NCBI RefSeq assembly: GCF_024713945.1 | Contig: NC_134678.1 | Span: 7,626,001 to 7,690,000 of the forward strand | Reading direction: 5' to 3' | Length of the DNA stretch: 64,000 nucleotides | Origin: Dermatophagoides farinae | Lineage: Eukaryota; Arthropoda; Arachnida; Sarcoptiformes; Pyroglyphidae | In this document: positions 1-16,835 of the stretch, in pieces | Position numbering within the stretch: the first letter of the stretch is position 1 | How the letters are laid out: every line of letters starts with the position of its first letter | Notes under the pieces: model-generated | Seen by the model: only the letters and a program-made list of their open reading frames with translations | Database searches by the model: none | Told to the model about the DNA's origin: nothing | Program-made: the position numbers and the translations under genes

Positions 1-354
1 TTTCTTCTTCTTCAATCTCTTAAGCTCATCGTTCATTTTTCCATATTTTAGTATCACTCTCTTTTACACAGAAAAAAAACGTTTTTTTGCTGCTGCTGTT
101 GTTGAAATCCATAAGAGTCAAATCATTTGCCCCCATTGAAACGCATTATAGTCATTGTTGTTGTTGTGATGATGATGATGATGACTTGGATTTGACTGAC
201 TGAATTTTATATCCTCATCATTCCACTCTGTGTTACAAAGGTAATGTTTCCTTTTTCATTTGAAAATTCATTGATGATTTTTCTGTTTTGTTGTATTTTT
301 TTTTTGCTTGATGAACAGTTTTGGATTATCATTCTATCTCATAAAAAAAGCATA
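1..354 (+). other. 5' leader with a probable 78-bp intron
   Basis: Upstream of the first gene I see CT- and GTT-rich leader sequence. A donor (AAAG|GTAATG) at 241 and an acceptor (ATGAACAG) ending at 318 define a likely leader intron 241-318. The ATG at 244 lies inside that intron, so the hydrophobic N-terminus it would encode is probably not made. Confidence 0.45.
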
Positions 355-1068
355 ATGGAGATTGATGAAGATTGTAATTCGAATGTATTCAAAAAACCAA
401 CAACCACTGGTCTTAGTTTTCAAAATTTTGTTCGTCCAACATCTCATACAACATCGGCAACAATTTCATCATCATCATCGTCGCAAACAGCAACAACAAC
501 ATCATTTTCACAAATGAATACACCATCACGTTCATCACATTGTAGACGAGGATCATCTGGAATATTTTTCAACACAATGTTTTGTATGTCACATCATTTT
601 CGTCACCTGAAACGTTTACATATGGAATCAATGGAAGGTTTGAATATTATCAAACAACCACCGGCAAGAGCTGTATTTCGTTCATCATTACCAGCAACAC
701 CGATTGCAACACCAATATATCGTGAATCATTTCCATTTTTTACTGAACAAACATTAATGGAACGATTATGTCGTACACCATCACCACGACGATCATATTC
801 ACGTAATTCATCACAAATGGATACAAGTGAATGTGAAATGCAACAACCACAACATCAACATCAACCAATGGAAATTTGTTCACCAACAACAATCGATGAA
901 GAATCTCTGTCAATTTCATCAAATTCAGCATCTAGTCCTAATAAAGAAAGACCAATGGATGAAAAACAAAATTCAATTGATAACACAACAACAACAACTA
1001 ATACTGATATACAATCAAGTTTAAATGACATTTATTACAAAATAAGCGATCAATTTAATCCCGATTGA
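355..1068 (+). CDS. Ser/Thr-rich protein, weakly PABIR/FAM122-like
   Basis: The 237-residue product has no membrane segment and no signal peptide. It is rich in Ser, Thr, Pro and Gln and looks largely disordered. Seen in order: an acidic start (MEIDED), an FQNFVRPTS segment, RRGSSG, then RLHMESMEGLNII, then PATPIATP, then TPSPRRSYSRNSS, and an acidic Ser-rich end. The order RR-x-S, RLH..EGxxLI, proline-directed Ser/Thr motifs recalls PABIR/FAM122 proteins, which inhibit PP2A-B55. That match is short and made from memory, so the family is a suggestion only. I start at 355 rather than the in-frame ATG at 244, because the earlier one sits in a probable leader intron. The gene converges on the GH27 gene, with 275 bp between stop codons. 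Confidence 0.6.
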   Translation: MEIDEDCNSNVFKKPTTTGLSFQNFVRPTSHTTSATISSSSSSQTATTTSFSQMNTPSRSSHCRRGSSGIFFNTMFCMSHHFRHLKRLHMESMEGLNIIKQPPARAVFRSSLPATPIATPIYRESFPFFTEQTLMERLCRTPSPRRSYSRNSSQMDTSECEMQQPQHQHQPMEICSPTTIDEESLSISSNSASSPNKERPMDEKQNSIDNTTTTTNTDIQSSLNDIYYKISDQFNPD

Positions 1069-1343
1069 TTGACTCACATTTGCATGATGATCATATTTAG
1101 TTCAACAATATATAATCAGTTTCTGTTGCTTTTATATATAAATGAATTCCATTCATCAAACACATCATCATCATATAATCATCAAACGGTCATTTTATAT
1201 ATTGAAAATTTCAAATAGAGAAACGAAAAAAAAAATTGTAAATATCATTTTCATTTTAGAAGTCAAAAATCAAATTTTGTATTTGTAAAAAAAAACACAG
1301 ATATCACAGACGAAAAATTTTTTTTTCTAGTTTGAAATGGAAA

Positions 1344-2791
1344 TCAATTTTTCAATGGTGTTAATTTAAGAAATACACAACCAGTTGGTTCCACAATTAC
1401 TTTTATATATGTTTTCGTACGATTATTGGCCATTCGTTGTCGTCGAATTTGATATTTTTCATTGGAAAATATGTTCAAAACCTGTACATGTTGATAATGT
1501 TGAAATGCATTACTTTCAATTTGTTCCAATGGAATGGATATTTGTAAATCTTGATTAAAATCACGATTTAAAATGACTAATGCCATTTGATTTTCACTTA
1601 ATGATCGTCGCCATAAATCCATTGTAGTGTTGTGGAAAAATCTTTCGCCCGGTTCACCATTCACGTCCTGATTGATTGAAATGGCATCTGAATTCAACAA
1701 TATTTTCTCGAATTCTGGTTCAATAACACGAGGATCATTAGACATGAATAATGGTGCTGGTAGTATACACCAAATGGCCATTTGTGATTCAGCCTGTGCA
1801 ACTGAAAGTCCAGCATTGCCAATCATAAGCTTGAAATTGAATTGAAATTAATTAATTGGAGAGAATTTTTTTAAGAATTATGTTACCATGTCTGGATCAG
1901 GCCAGCTACCAGGACCGGTAATAGCACGAAATATTTGTTGATTATCGCCCATAAAATCAATGATTTTTTGAATCACTTTCCAATTACTTGTGATATCATG
2001 AAAAACACGAAATAGATTACAATTCATCGAGATTAGATCCCATTTCGGTATGATATGTACTTTCGAAGCAAACACTTGATAATATGGCCATGAACATGAT
2101 ATAATCATTGGCCGTTTAGTTTTCTCTACAATCTTACGAAATTTCATATAACCACTATCCAATTGTGATGTTTTGGGCGAAAAACAAGCATCCAATTTAA
2201 TCATATCAACGTCCCAATCGGCGAATGTTTGAACATCCTGTTCCAGGTGTCCCAATATACCAGGATAACCCATACAAGTTCGATGACCATAATTTTGATA
2301 CATTCCCAATTTCAAGCCACGTTCGTGCATCTATTGAATATGATGATGATAACGAAATTAATTGTCTTTTTTTGGAATACGAAGACAAATTACAAAATAC
2401 AAACATAATCAGCAAGATATTTGATACCATTTGGAAATCGATCTGGATCTGGTAACAAATAGCCATCATCTAATTCACGAGATTTTTTTGACCAACAATC
2501 ATCAATATTGATACGATCATAACCGGCACGTTGATAGCCACGTTCAACAAGTGTATCAGCTATTTGTGTGAAAAGATTTTCACTAATACAACCAGCTAGT
2601 TTATTATTATTATTATAATTGGTGTCATCATAATGATGACAATTAATTTGACACTTAAATCTTTCCCATGATAACCAACCCATTGGCGGTGTCTTTGCCA
2701 AACCATTTTCAAGTGTATGGATTGGTTGTATATTGTCAAACAATAAATATATCAGCTTCAGAATGATGATGGCAATAAATGTGGAATCCAT
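1344..2791 (-). CDS. Lysosomal alpha-N-acetylgalactosaminidase / alpha-galactosidase, GH27
   Basis: A GH27 retaining glycosidase that removes terminal alpha-linked GalNAc or Gal from glycoconjugates in lysosomes or the gut. Three exons (2791-2405, 2330-1887, 1829-1344; introns 74 and 57 bp, both phase 0) give 438 residues, the usual family length. A signal peptide (about residues 1-25, a run of I/L) precedes LENGLAKTPPMGWLSWERF, the classic N-terminal signature. The nucleophile is Asp176 in KLDACF and the acid/base is Asp241 in FHDI; GPGSWPDPDM lies downstream. At the two specificity positions the protein has Ser209 and Tyr212 (CSWPYY). Animal alpha-galactosidase A has Glu and Leu there, NAGA has Ser and Ala, so it leans to GalNAc with an odd Tyr. 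The start at 2791 gives a clean signal peptide. PSMD11 lies divergent from it. Confidence 0.93.
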
Positions 2792-3404
2792 TTTTAATGA
2801 ATAACAGCCACAATAAAACATTGATTAATTAATTTTGTAATTCTAAAAATCGAATTAGATTCGAATATGATTATATTATAATACTGGGGATTTTAAAACA
2901 TTATCATTTCGATTTGTTGAATTTGGTGGTAAATTTTTTTCTTCTGGTAAATTCAATTCGATCTTGAAAGAGGACAATGACACCGTTGGTGGAAGGTGGG
3001 TATTAAAATGCGTTGGTGTTTTGTGAAAATTGTGAAAAAAAATTGATGCTTAAAAAAATTAAAAAAAAATCTAATTACATCACATCATTTATGAATGGAC
3101 GCGGCATTTTTTTTTTCTTTCTTTCTCTCTCTTATTTTTCATTGCAAGTTTTTGTCAAGTCATGCAATTGTGTGTGTGTGTGTGTTAGTTGCGTTGAATG
3201 AGTATTTTATTTTTTTAAAAAAAACAATCGTCTTAAAGTCAAAAAAATCCTTGGCTCATTTGTTTTTTTTTTATTTTTGCGTCATAAACAAACAAAGAAT
3301 TTTAGTTTTAATAAAAATTTGAATTTGAATTCGTTACAACAAAAAAAAATTTGCTAGAATAATTGTGATTGTGATTCTGATTCTGTTCATTTTTTTTTTA
3401 AATT
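2792..3404. other. Divergent promoter region, GH27 / PSMD11
   Basis: This 613-bp stretch separates two start codons that point away from each other, so it should hold both 5' leaders and promoters. It contains GT repeats near 3171-3185 and A/T tracts. I see no convincing TATA box or further exon. Confidence 0.5.
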
Positions 3405-4970
3405 ATGGCCGCAATCGATATGATTGTCGATAATAGAGAAAAATTTAATAAACAACGTAAACAATATGATGAATTTGATGTTGAAAAAATGAAAAATTTT
3501 TGTAAGTTTTTGTTGATTTATTTTCCAATTTTTGTTGATGTTTTTTCGTCATTTTTTTTTTGCTTTTAAATTCTAGCTATAATCCCGAATTCCGATGAAA
3601 ATGAAGATGTTAGCAAGGAAAAAGAAAATAAGATTATGGAACAAGGACAAAAAATGAGCAAAAGTGGAAATGCCGAAGGTGAGTTTCAAAGAAAAAAAAA
3701 TTAAAATTTTCTATATTTGGAATATATGATAATCACATTTCTCTGTTAGGATTGGCAAAATTTATTCGTGAAATTCGACCGGTACTAAAAACATTTTCAA
3801 AAGCAAAAGCAGCCAAAATTGTTCGACATTTAGTGGATTTATTTCTGGAAATGAACACTAAACATGGTGTCGAGGTTTCATTATGTCTTGAATGTATTGA
3901 ATGGGCTAAAGAAGAGAAACGATCATTATTGCGGCAATCATTGGAAACACGTCTTATTGCTCTTTATTATGACCTGAAAAATTATCCCGATGCATTGAAA
4001 TTAAGTTCATCATTGTTACGGGAATTGAAAAAACTTGATGATAAAAATCTTTTGGTAGAAGTTTTACTTCTTGAAAGTAAAACCTATCATGCATTATCGA
4101 ATCTACAGAAAGCACGTGCAGCATTAACTAGTGCACGTACCACAGCCAATGCGATCTATTGTCCACCGAAACTTCAAGCCGAACTTGATCTACAATCCGG
4201 TATTCTACATGCAGCCGATGAACGTGATTTTAAAACGGCATTTTCATATTTTTATGAAGCTTTTGAAAGCTATGATTCTATTGATCAAACAAATAAAGCC
4301 ACAGTTGCTTTGAAATACATGTTATTATCGAAGATCATGCTCAATAGGTAAGTTTTGTTTTTACTAAAATTGGCAATTTTTAATCATAATCGTTATTTTT
4401 TCGTTATAAAAAAAATACAGTGCCGATGATGTACCAGCCATAACAGTTGGAAAATTAGCTTTAAAATATTCTGGACCTAATATTGAAGCAATGAAAGCAA
4501 TAGCAAAATCAAGCCATGATCGTAGTTTACATGCCTATCAGGAGGCATTAAAAACATATAAACAAGAGCTTTGTGATGATCCAATCATAAAAGCACATTT
4601 GAATTCACTTTATGATACAATGTTGGAACAGAATCTATGTCGTCTTATTGAGCCTTATTCACGGGTTGAGGTATGTGTTCAACAAATGGTTTTTTTTTTT
4701 TTTTTTTTGATTATCATTTTTTTTCTTTCAAATGTCTAGGTTGCCTACATAGCATCATTAATAAAATTGCCTAAAGATAAGATTGAAAAAAAATTATCAC
4801 AAATGATTTTGGATGAAAAATTTAGCGGTATTCTCGATCAATTTGAAGGCGTATTGATCATATTCGATGATCAGCCAACGGATAAAACATATACAGCTGC
4901 ATTGGAAACAATACATAGTATTGGAAAGGTTGTCGATTCATTATATCAAAAAGCAAAAAGATTGACATAA
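3405..4970 (+). CDS. PSMD11: 26S proteasome non-ATPase regulatory subunit 11 (Rpn6)
   Basis: Rpn6 is a lid subunit that clamps the 19S lid to the 20S core. Five exons (3405-3501, 3577-3678, 3750-4347, 4421-4670, 4740-4970) splice in phase to 425 residues; the human protein has 422. Exon 3 holds the helical-repeat body with near-identical runs such as [19 protein letters not shown] and [19 protein letters not shown]. Exons 4-5 hold the PCI domain ([39 protein letters not shown]). The protein ends [14 protein letters not shown], as in other animals. The N-terminal 60 residues are poorly conserved, as is usual. All introns are 69-75 bp. AATAAA occurs about 35 bp after the stop. Confidence 0.97.
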
Positions 4971-5249
4971 TTACTACTTCGACAACAACAACAACAACAA
5001 AAAAAATAAATAACCGATCACCAAAACAAACAAATGAAAATAAATGCTCGCCGCCGCCTAATTTTATTTCAAACAATTTTCGGTCAATTTGTCAATAGAA
5101 CACATTATCCACACCTTTTTTTTCTCCCTTAATACACACACACACACAAATACCTAGCGGTTCTTTATAAATACAAAATTTGTTTTAAAAAGAATAAAAA
5201 AAAAAGAATTTTTTTCAGTGAATTTGTAATTCTTGATTGATAGAATCCC

Positions 5250-5268
5250 AGAAACTAGATGGCAGCAC
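5250..5268 (+). promoter_or_regulatory. Possible CTCF-like site
   Basis: The sequence AGAAACTAGATGGCAGCAC carries the CTAGATGGCAGC core of the animal CTCF consensus. The usual CCA just before it is AAA. It lies between two transcription units, where an insulator would be plausible. It is a single-motif guess. Confidence 0.2.
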
Positions 5269-6267
5269 ATCTTTTTGTTAATCATTCGAATTTTTTTTGA
5301 ATAATTGATGGTTCACTGATCTTCTTGGTGAATTTCTTGTTATGAAAGTGATGTAAAATCTTCTCTTTTTTTTCGTTGCGCTCCGTTGATATTGTACCAT
5401 GTTCATGAGTTTTTTTTTTTGTTTTGTTTTTGCAGTTTTAATGTTATTTCCGGAAAAATAATCATTCTGGGAATTCTTTATAAGCAATCATGCAAAACTA
5501 TAATAAATAAGTGAATATTAATAACGACAAAATTCATCAACATGGAATCCAATTCATATTCCATATTCATATTCGTAAACGGAAATAACAACAATTTGTA
5601 GACAGAAAATGTTGTTTTTCGGCAAAAGGGAATGCATTTCCTTCGTTATCATTGTTTAATTTTAATGTGTTGGTATTTTGTCTATGTCAACAGCAACATT
5701 CATTCTTAGATATTTATTCGCATGATTGAATAAATAAGTGTCTATTTTTGAAATTTAAATTAACTTTTTTTTACATCAACATTTTCACGTGTGCTTGATT
5801 TATTTTCATTTTAATGGAAAAATTTTACAAAAATTAGAATATTCTGTTGTTGTAAATGTTGGTAAATAAAAGTTGGAATTGAATTGAAAAACGAAATCGC
5901 AAACCTAAAACAGGTACATTCCACTTGGAATGATCATGTGAACAAAATAAAAATCCTTTTTCAATGAAATGAAGAAATGCCAATCTATTGTTGATGAATC
6001 ATGAATCGAATTACAGATCGATTTATTTGGCTTTTGAAATTTTTTTTTTTTTTTTTGGTTGGAGTGTTCATTCAGATTGCAGAATATGAAAAAGGTGCGC
6101 AGTGTGTCATTCATTTGAACAACAATTGGCCGATTGGTCATTGATGATGTTCATGAATGATGAATTATCATGAGGAAAATTTTTTCTTTTTTTTTCATTT
6201 TCTCATTTCATTGCTTCTGTGTATTCGACAACGTATACCACTATCATACGATTCAATATGGAATGTA

Positions 6268-6270
<3 letters not shown>

Positions 6271-6309
<39 letters not shown>
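6271..6309. repeat. GT microsatellite
   Basis: An uninterrupted GT run of 39 nt, followed by one GC and more GT. It creates poly-Val/Cys ORFs on both strands that are not genes. Confidence 0.95.
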
Positions 6310-6314
<5 letters not shown>

Positions 6315-6718
6315 GAAATATGCAACCATCAGGGTTCTCGATTCATGGCTATTATTCGAGGATAGAAATTCCATAACATTCATGATATGAGTCGGCGTCA
6401 ACCAAACAAATGGTTGAAAAAATAACGACAAACACAAGGATACAAAAATTGTGCCGATCCATTACAGGATCAATCAACGTTCATCAAGCAAGCAAGACTA
6501 GTCATTCGTCGTTTCTTGTTTGGAACCACTTGTGTACCACCAACATCATCAGAACAAATTTGTAGCGTATGTTTGTGTGTGTGTGTGCGTAATTCTTTTT
6601 CTGGCCAATTGCATTCAATTTGTGGATTTCATATAATGCTCATCGTGGAAATGTCGAATGGTTGATATATTAGAAATTAAATTGAACAATCAAAAACGAT
6701 AATTTCTCAATAAAAAAA

Positions 6719-11926
<5,208 letters not shown>

Positions 11927-13049
11927 ATTGATAACGATTCAATTCAAAACATCTCTCGAACGTAATAAATAGAACAACGGGATCAACAACAACAACAACA
12001 ACAACAAAAAACGAACGGGAACAAACTATCAAGAGATAGAGATAGTTTATGTTTGTGTGTGTGTGTGTATGTGTATGTGTGTATCCCGATTTAGTTTGTG
12101 ACAGACAAATGGATCGGAAGTAACAGAGTATATATTATTCAACCAATGAATGAATGCCCAAAATTGGAATTTTTTTTTCTTTGATAAAACTAATAATGAA
12201 AATTCCAGTTGTTCCAGCAGTTCAAGCTGCCAGCAATGGCATTAGATAGGTAAAACATAATGTGTCCAAACAACACATGACATTATATTATTTTTATGGC
12301 TTACACACACGACACAACTACATGATTTTGAAACCCATTGGGAGAGAATGAGTGTCTATGTGTGTTTGTGTTGAATCGAATCAAATGAACCACTATCATG
12401 ATGAGATGAGAAAGCGATAGACAGGCTGGACTTGACATTCTTTATTGCCATTATTCTTGCCATGTTATTGAATGATTGATGAAAATAATCTAGTTGATGT
12501 GTGTGTGTGTGTGTGTGTGCGATATGCACTGGATTCCATCATCAAACTTGATTGACACACCTTTACGTTTTACGTTTCAATGAGATATTGTTATTGTTAT
12601 TATCATTATTCAAGAATCTTGTTGATTCTTGTCAGAAAAAAATGAGATCTCATGTAATAACTCTCTCTCCCTCTCTTCTCACACAGTTTTTGTTGTTAAA
12701 ATTCATTGTAAATATATGTGCATTTTCTATGGAAATTGAAAAAAAAAATTTCAAATCATTCTTATCATGACGATGATGATGATGATGATGATGAGAAAAT
12801 TGATTGATGAATTCTTGAATAAAAAAAAATTTCATATTTCCCATTTTTTATTGCAAAAAAAAAGCAGTATTGGTTTTTTTCCGATTTAAATTCTCGTTGA
12901 ATTATTCATTATAGTGTGTCTGGCTCTGGTATTTTATCATAAAGAGAGGTGGACAGGAAAAGAAAAAAAATGTCGCCTTGGATTCTGTAGTAGCTGGTAT
13001 TTACAAACGATAACCACATAGAGCCAGACAGATATTATAGAAATAATGA
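11927..13049. other. Convergent intergenic region, GPCR / TMEM30
   Basis: Both flanking genes end here, so it should hold two 3' UTRs. I see CAA, GT (12500-12520) and GAT repeats. No gene is supported. Confidence 0.6.
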
Positions 13050-14407
13050 TCAAAATCGATAATTCAATTCAAAATTTGGCTGTTGCCGTTTATATTGATG
13101 TTGGCGTTTAATTTTCTGTCGTTGATATTTTCGTTGTGATTCATATTCCGAATCATATAGATACGGTGTATGAACATCGATCCTTGATAATTCACGATCA
13201 CTTTTACCGAATCGTCGTTGAAAAGCAAACAGAATACATGTCCAAACAAAACAAACGCAACCGACTACCAAATAAATGATCGATAAAAATGCATATGGAC
13301 CACCAATATATTTATTTGTATTGGCAAGCATGAAAATTTTACGGCCACGAAATTCTTTGACAGGATAATCTACGAGAATGAATTATAAAGAATGAATCAA
13401 TTATAAATCAGATCCAGGATTTTTGTCTACTGCTACTGCTACTACTACTCACTATAATCAATCTTCAGATAATATGGACCACTTGGCAATGATCGTGCAA
13501 ACGTTGATCGTGGACGATGAATGATTCGTGCATAAAGTTTACGAAAATCAGGAAACGCTGCCACACGCATCCAAACAATTAATGCTTCATTCTGTAGACC
13601 ATTATTGTCTGGATTCATTGGATCCAGATCCAATATTGTTTTATTACCCCAATATGGTGGATTAGTAAAATTACGGAAAACATCATAATCAATTGCATTT
13701 GTTATGGCTCTATCCACTGGCCAGGCAATATTTGTACGACTTAATGGCACTGTTCGTATTGTACGATTTCCATGATCCATAAACCACAATGTATAGGTAT
13801 CATTGAATAAACTATTGGCACGTGTACCACATGGAACAATACCGCGATATTCCCATTTACCATATGTTCCATTTTTGTTATTATTTATTGATCGAACCAA
13901 TTTATAACGAAATGGTTCACAATCAGAATGTAAACTTGGATAGCCATGAAATTGTGAAAAATCTTTTGATCTAGTATAATGAAGATGATTTTGGTAATAA
14001 TTTTTCAATGCATAATAAACATAAACATTTGAATGTAATGATTCGGGTAGATTAAATTTGTACCAACAAATACATTCAGGTGGTGGCCATCGGCCATCGA
14101 ATCTATTACGCCAATCGGTTAATATTTGTGAACATGATCGGCTACCTGACAATGGTATACAATCCGTGTAATCGATACGAAATATTTGATCACCATAATA
14201 TGATATGCACATGAAACCGATGCCAATGGTTAATAATGAAATCGATGTTATTAGAAATGTTGCAAACACTGAATGAAATGTTATTAATGGACGACATGCT
14301 GGTAATTGTTGTTGTTTATAATCTTTGATTATCAAAAATTCTCGTATTTCATTCCAAAAACGTTTTAATGGATTATTTTTCAATACAATTTCATTTGTTG
14401 GTAACAT
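13050..14407 (-). CDS. TMEM30: CDC50 / TMEM30 phospholipid flippase accessory subunit
   Basis: CDC50 proteins pair with P4-ATPases, carry them out of the ER and help flip phosphatidylserine and phosphatidylethanolamine. Two exons (14407-13453, 13369-13050; intron 83 bp, phase 1) give 424 residues. Seen: a cytosolic start with KQQQLPACRPLITF, TM1 about residues 48-70, then DQIFRIDYTDC, a Cys-bearing ectodomain with several N-glycosylation sites, IVPCGTRANSLFNDT, DPDNNGLQNEALIVWMR and LPSGPYYLKIDYNYPVKEF, then TM2 (about 340-365) and a basic tail. All are family landmarks. The loop after the first DYT is longer and more Arg/Trp-rich than in human TMEM30A. Upstream of the ATG are TGT repeats. 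Animals have one to three paralogues, and which one this is cannot be told. Confidence 0.96.
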
Positions 14408-16835
14408 GATGATGATGATTGTTGTTGTTGTTGTTGCTGTTGGTAATATTGATCAACTTATTGTTTGTCAACAATATAACAGCATGATTCTTGATAGTTG
14501 ATTCGATTTTTGACTTGACTTGAATTGTTTACAGAAATAAAAACCGATGAATACCATAATTTGAGGCAAGAAAAAAAAACCGCCACCACCACCACCACCA
14601 CCACCACCACCACTTGAAATGACAGTGCAAATCATCATCATCATGATGACAATCATCGGTCAATGATAGAGAAACAACAACACACAACGATATCATTTAT
14701 GTCGATGAAACCTTCATTTTAATATAATGAAAAAAAAAATTTAGTTCATTGACATCCTATGATCATCATCATCATCATCAAGGACCCATTATAAATTCAC
14801 AAATCTCTATCAGCAAATAATCCGATAAGGCAAAAAAAAGAAAAAATTTTCAACAGATCATCATCATCATTGACAGATGATTGCATTGTTTTTTTTCAGA
14901 TTTCAATGGTTTTTTCTATTCGCTTGCTGGTTGTTTTGGTGTGTTCAAATTAAGCTGTTCATTCATTTGAAAATGATTTATTTTTTCTGGAAATTTGGAA
15001 ACTCAAAAATCGAAAGAAGAATCCTGTGTATGTAAATAGGGTAAACATTCATCATTTGGAATCTAGCGTTTTCTGGTGAATGTTTTTTTTTCTGCTTTGT
15101 TTTCAGTTAGTCATAAAACTTTACTTTTTTTTCGCTACGTACACACAAATTTTGTTCTTCACGTGAATCGTATGTTTTTACATGCAATTAGAGTCAAAAA
15201 AGATGGCAGTAAGATAAAACTGTATTGGATGATAATCTATGAAAATGAATCAGGCAACCTAGCTTGCAAACACAAATAGGAATAATCTGGATTTCGGTGG
15301 AAAAAAAACGAAACAAAAAAAAACATGGAGAATGAAAGAGAGAAAGAGCCAAAAGCCGCTTATAATTCAAATTCTTTTTTTTCTAGTCAACAACAACAAC
15401 AATCGATCATGTGACCCAATAATGCCTAATTGCTCAAATATTATTATTATTATTGATTATTGATCTGTTTATGTTTTTATTTTCGATAACAAAAAAAAAA
15501 AAAAACTAAACGCAATGAAACGAAACGATCAAATGTAATTTTATTGAACAAAAAAAAGAAAGAATCCATATTTACCAATTAGCCATTCGCATTTTTATAT
15601 ATTTTTTTCCATAGATTTTATCATACCAGAAAAAAAATCTCGGAATTTTTTTTTGGTCTTTCACTGAAACAACAACGATAATCAATTCCTTATCTAAATG
15701 GTAGATCTTTGCAAACACACAAAACAAAAATTGAGATTGATAGGTAAAGCATTTTTTTTCTTCTGGCCATTGATAATGACGTATAACGTACACTTATATC
15801 TTTTATATTTGTTTTTTTTTCTATTTGGTGACATTTTCGGTGGTCCACTATACAGGTTTCTTTATTTTTATTTGTATGTATATTTGGACCAAAGAAATGA
15901 TGAAAAATGTCAATAATGATTGGAATTTTTCGCTTTTTTTTGAAAATGTTTTTTTTCTTCATTTTCATCATGATGACCATCAATGATGATGGTGGTGGTG
16001 ATAATCAATCAACAGAACACACAAGAAGTGTTTGAAGAAAGGAATTTTATTTTATTTTTTTTTTTTTTTTTTTTTTGAAAAAATCCATTTCTCCGGAACA
16101 AAAAATGTTTCCGATACTAATTAACAACCGAAAAAACAGAACAGCAATGAAAGACTTGAAAATGTGGATCACTCCAATTGGATCGATAGAAAGATTTTGG
16201 GAAAAAATCAAAAACAAAAAAAAAAAACAACGGCAACAGTCAATTGTCAGACAATAATTGTTTGCCGTTGTCGTTTTTGTTCAAATGGCTTTCCAAATTG
16301 ATGATTATTGAATCAATAAATTACGTTATTGTTTACTGTTTTGTGCAATATAGAGATATAGTAAATGGTGGTTAATGATTGTAATCTTACAAGTCTGAAA
16401 AGAAAACTTGAAAATATTGGGGATTAACAAAAAAAAAAATTTTCAAATTATGGCACAAGGTAATTTGGTGTTTTTGGAGCCAAATGAGTTTATTGTGTTG
16501 TTCAAACAAAACAAAAACCATAAATATCTACCGACGTCGATGACTACGACGACGACGACGACGACAACTAGTAGCCACCACCGTTTCGCGTTGAATAATA
16601 ATCCATCGTTGGTGCCAAAATTATGAAAAATAATAATTTGCCGTTTGTCTACCTACTACTTACCTAGACTACGTAACAATTTGAATGAAAATTAAAAATC
16701 ACACACGACATAATTGATTGCTTATTGTTTTTTTTTTATTGGAAATTGCATATCAGAATGATATATTATTTACACATGAATAAAATGTATTTTCGTGACA
16801 AAAAGAAAAAATTTACATCAAACAACAAATCAAAT
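14408..16835. other. Intergenic, TMEM30 5' side to chitin-binding gene 3' side
   Basis: It contains a CAC run at 14581-14614, GAT and CAT repeats, A/T tracts (T22 near 16055) and a small GAC/ACG repeat near 16545. Several 60-100 codon ORFs occur on both strands, but all are low-complexity and none is conserved to my eye. Confidence 0.5.

Larger units (their letters stand above)
4971..6718. other. Intergenic, PSMD11 3' end to GPCR 5' end
   Basis: It holds the PSMD11 3' UTR (AATAAA near 5005), A/T tracts and a GT microsatellite, plus a possible CTCF-like site at 5250. The short ORFs here are low-complexity or driven by the GT repeat, and I accept none as a gene. Confidence 0.5.

Noticed and set aside
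244-354. Hydrophobic N-terminal extension of the first gene
   Set aside because: It begins inside a likely leader intron (donor 241, acceptor 318), and the downstream ATG at 355 gives a normal acidic start.
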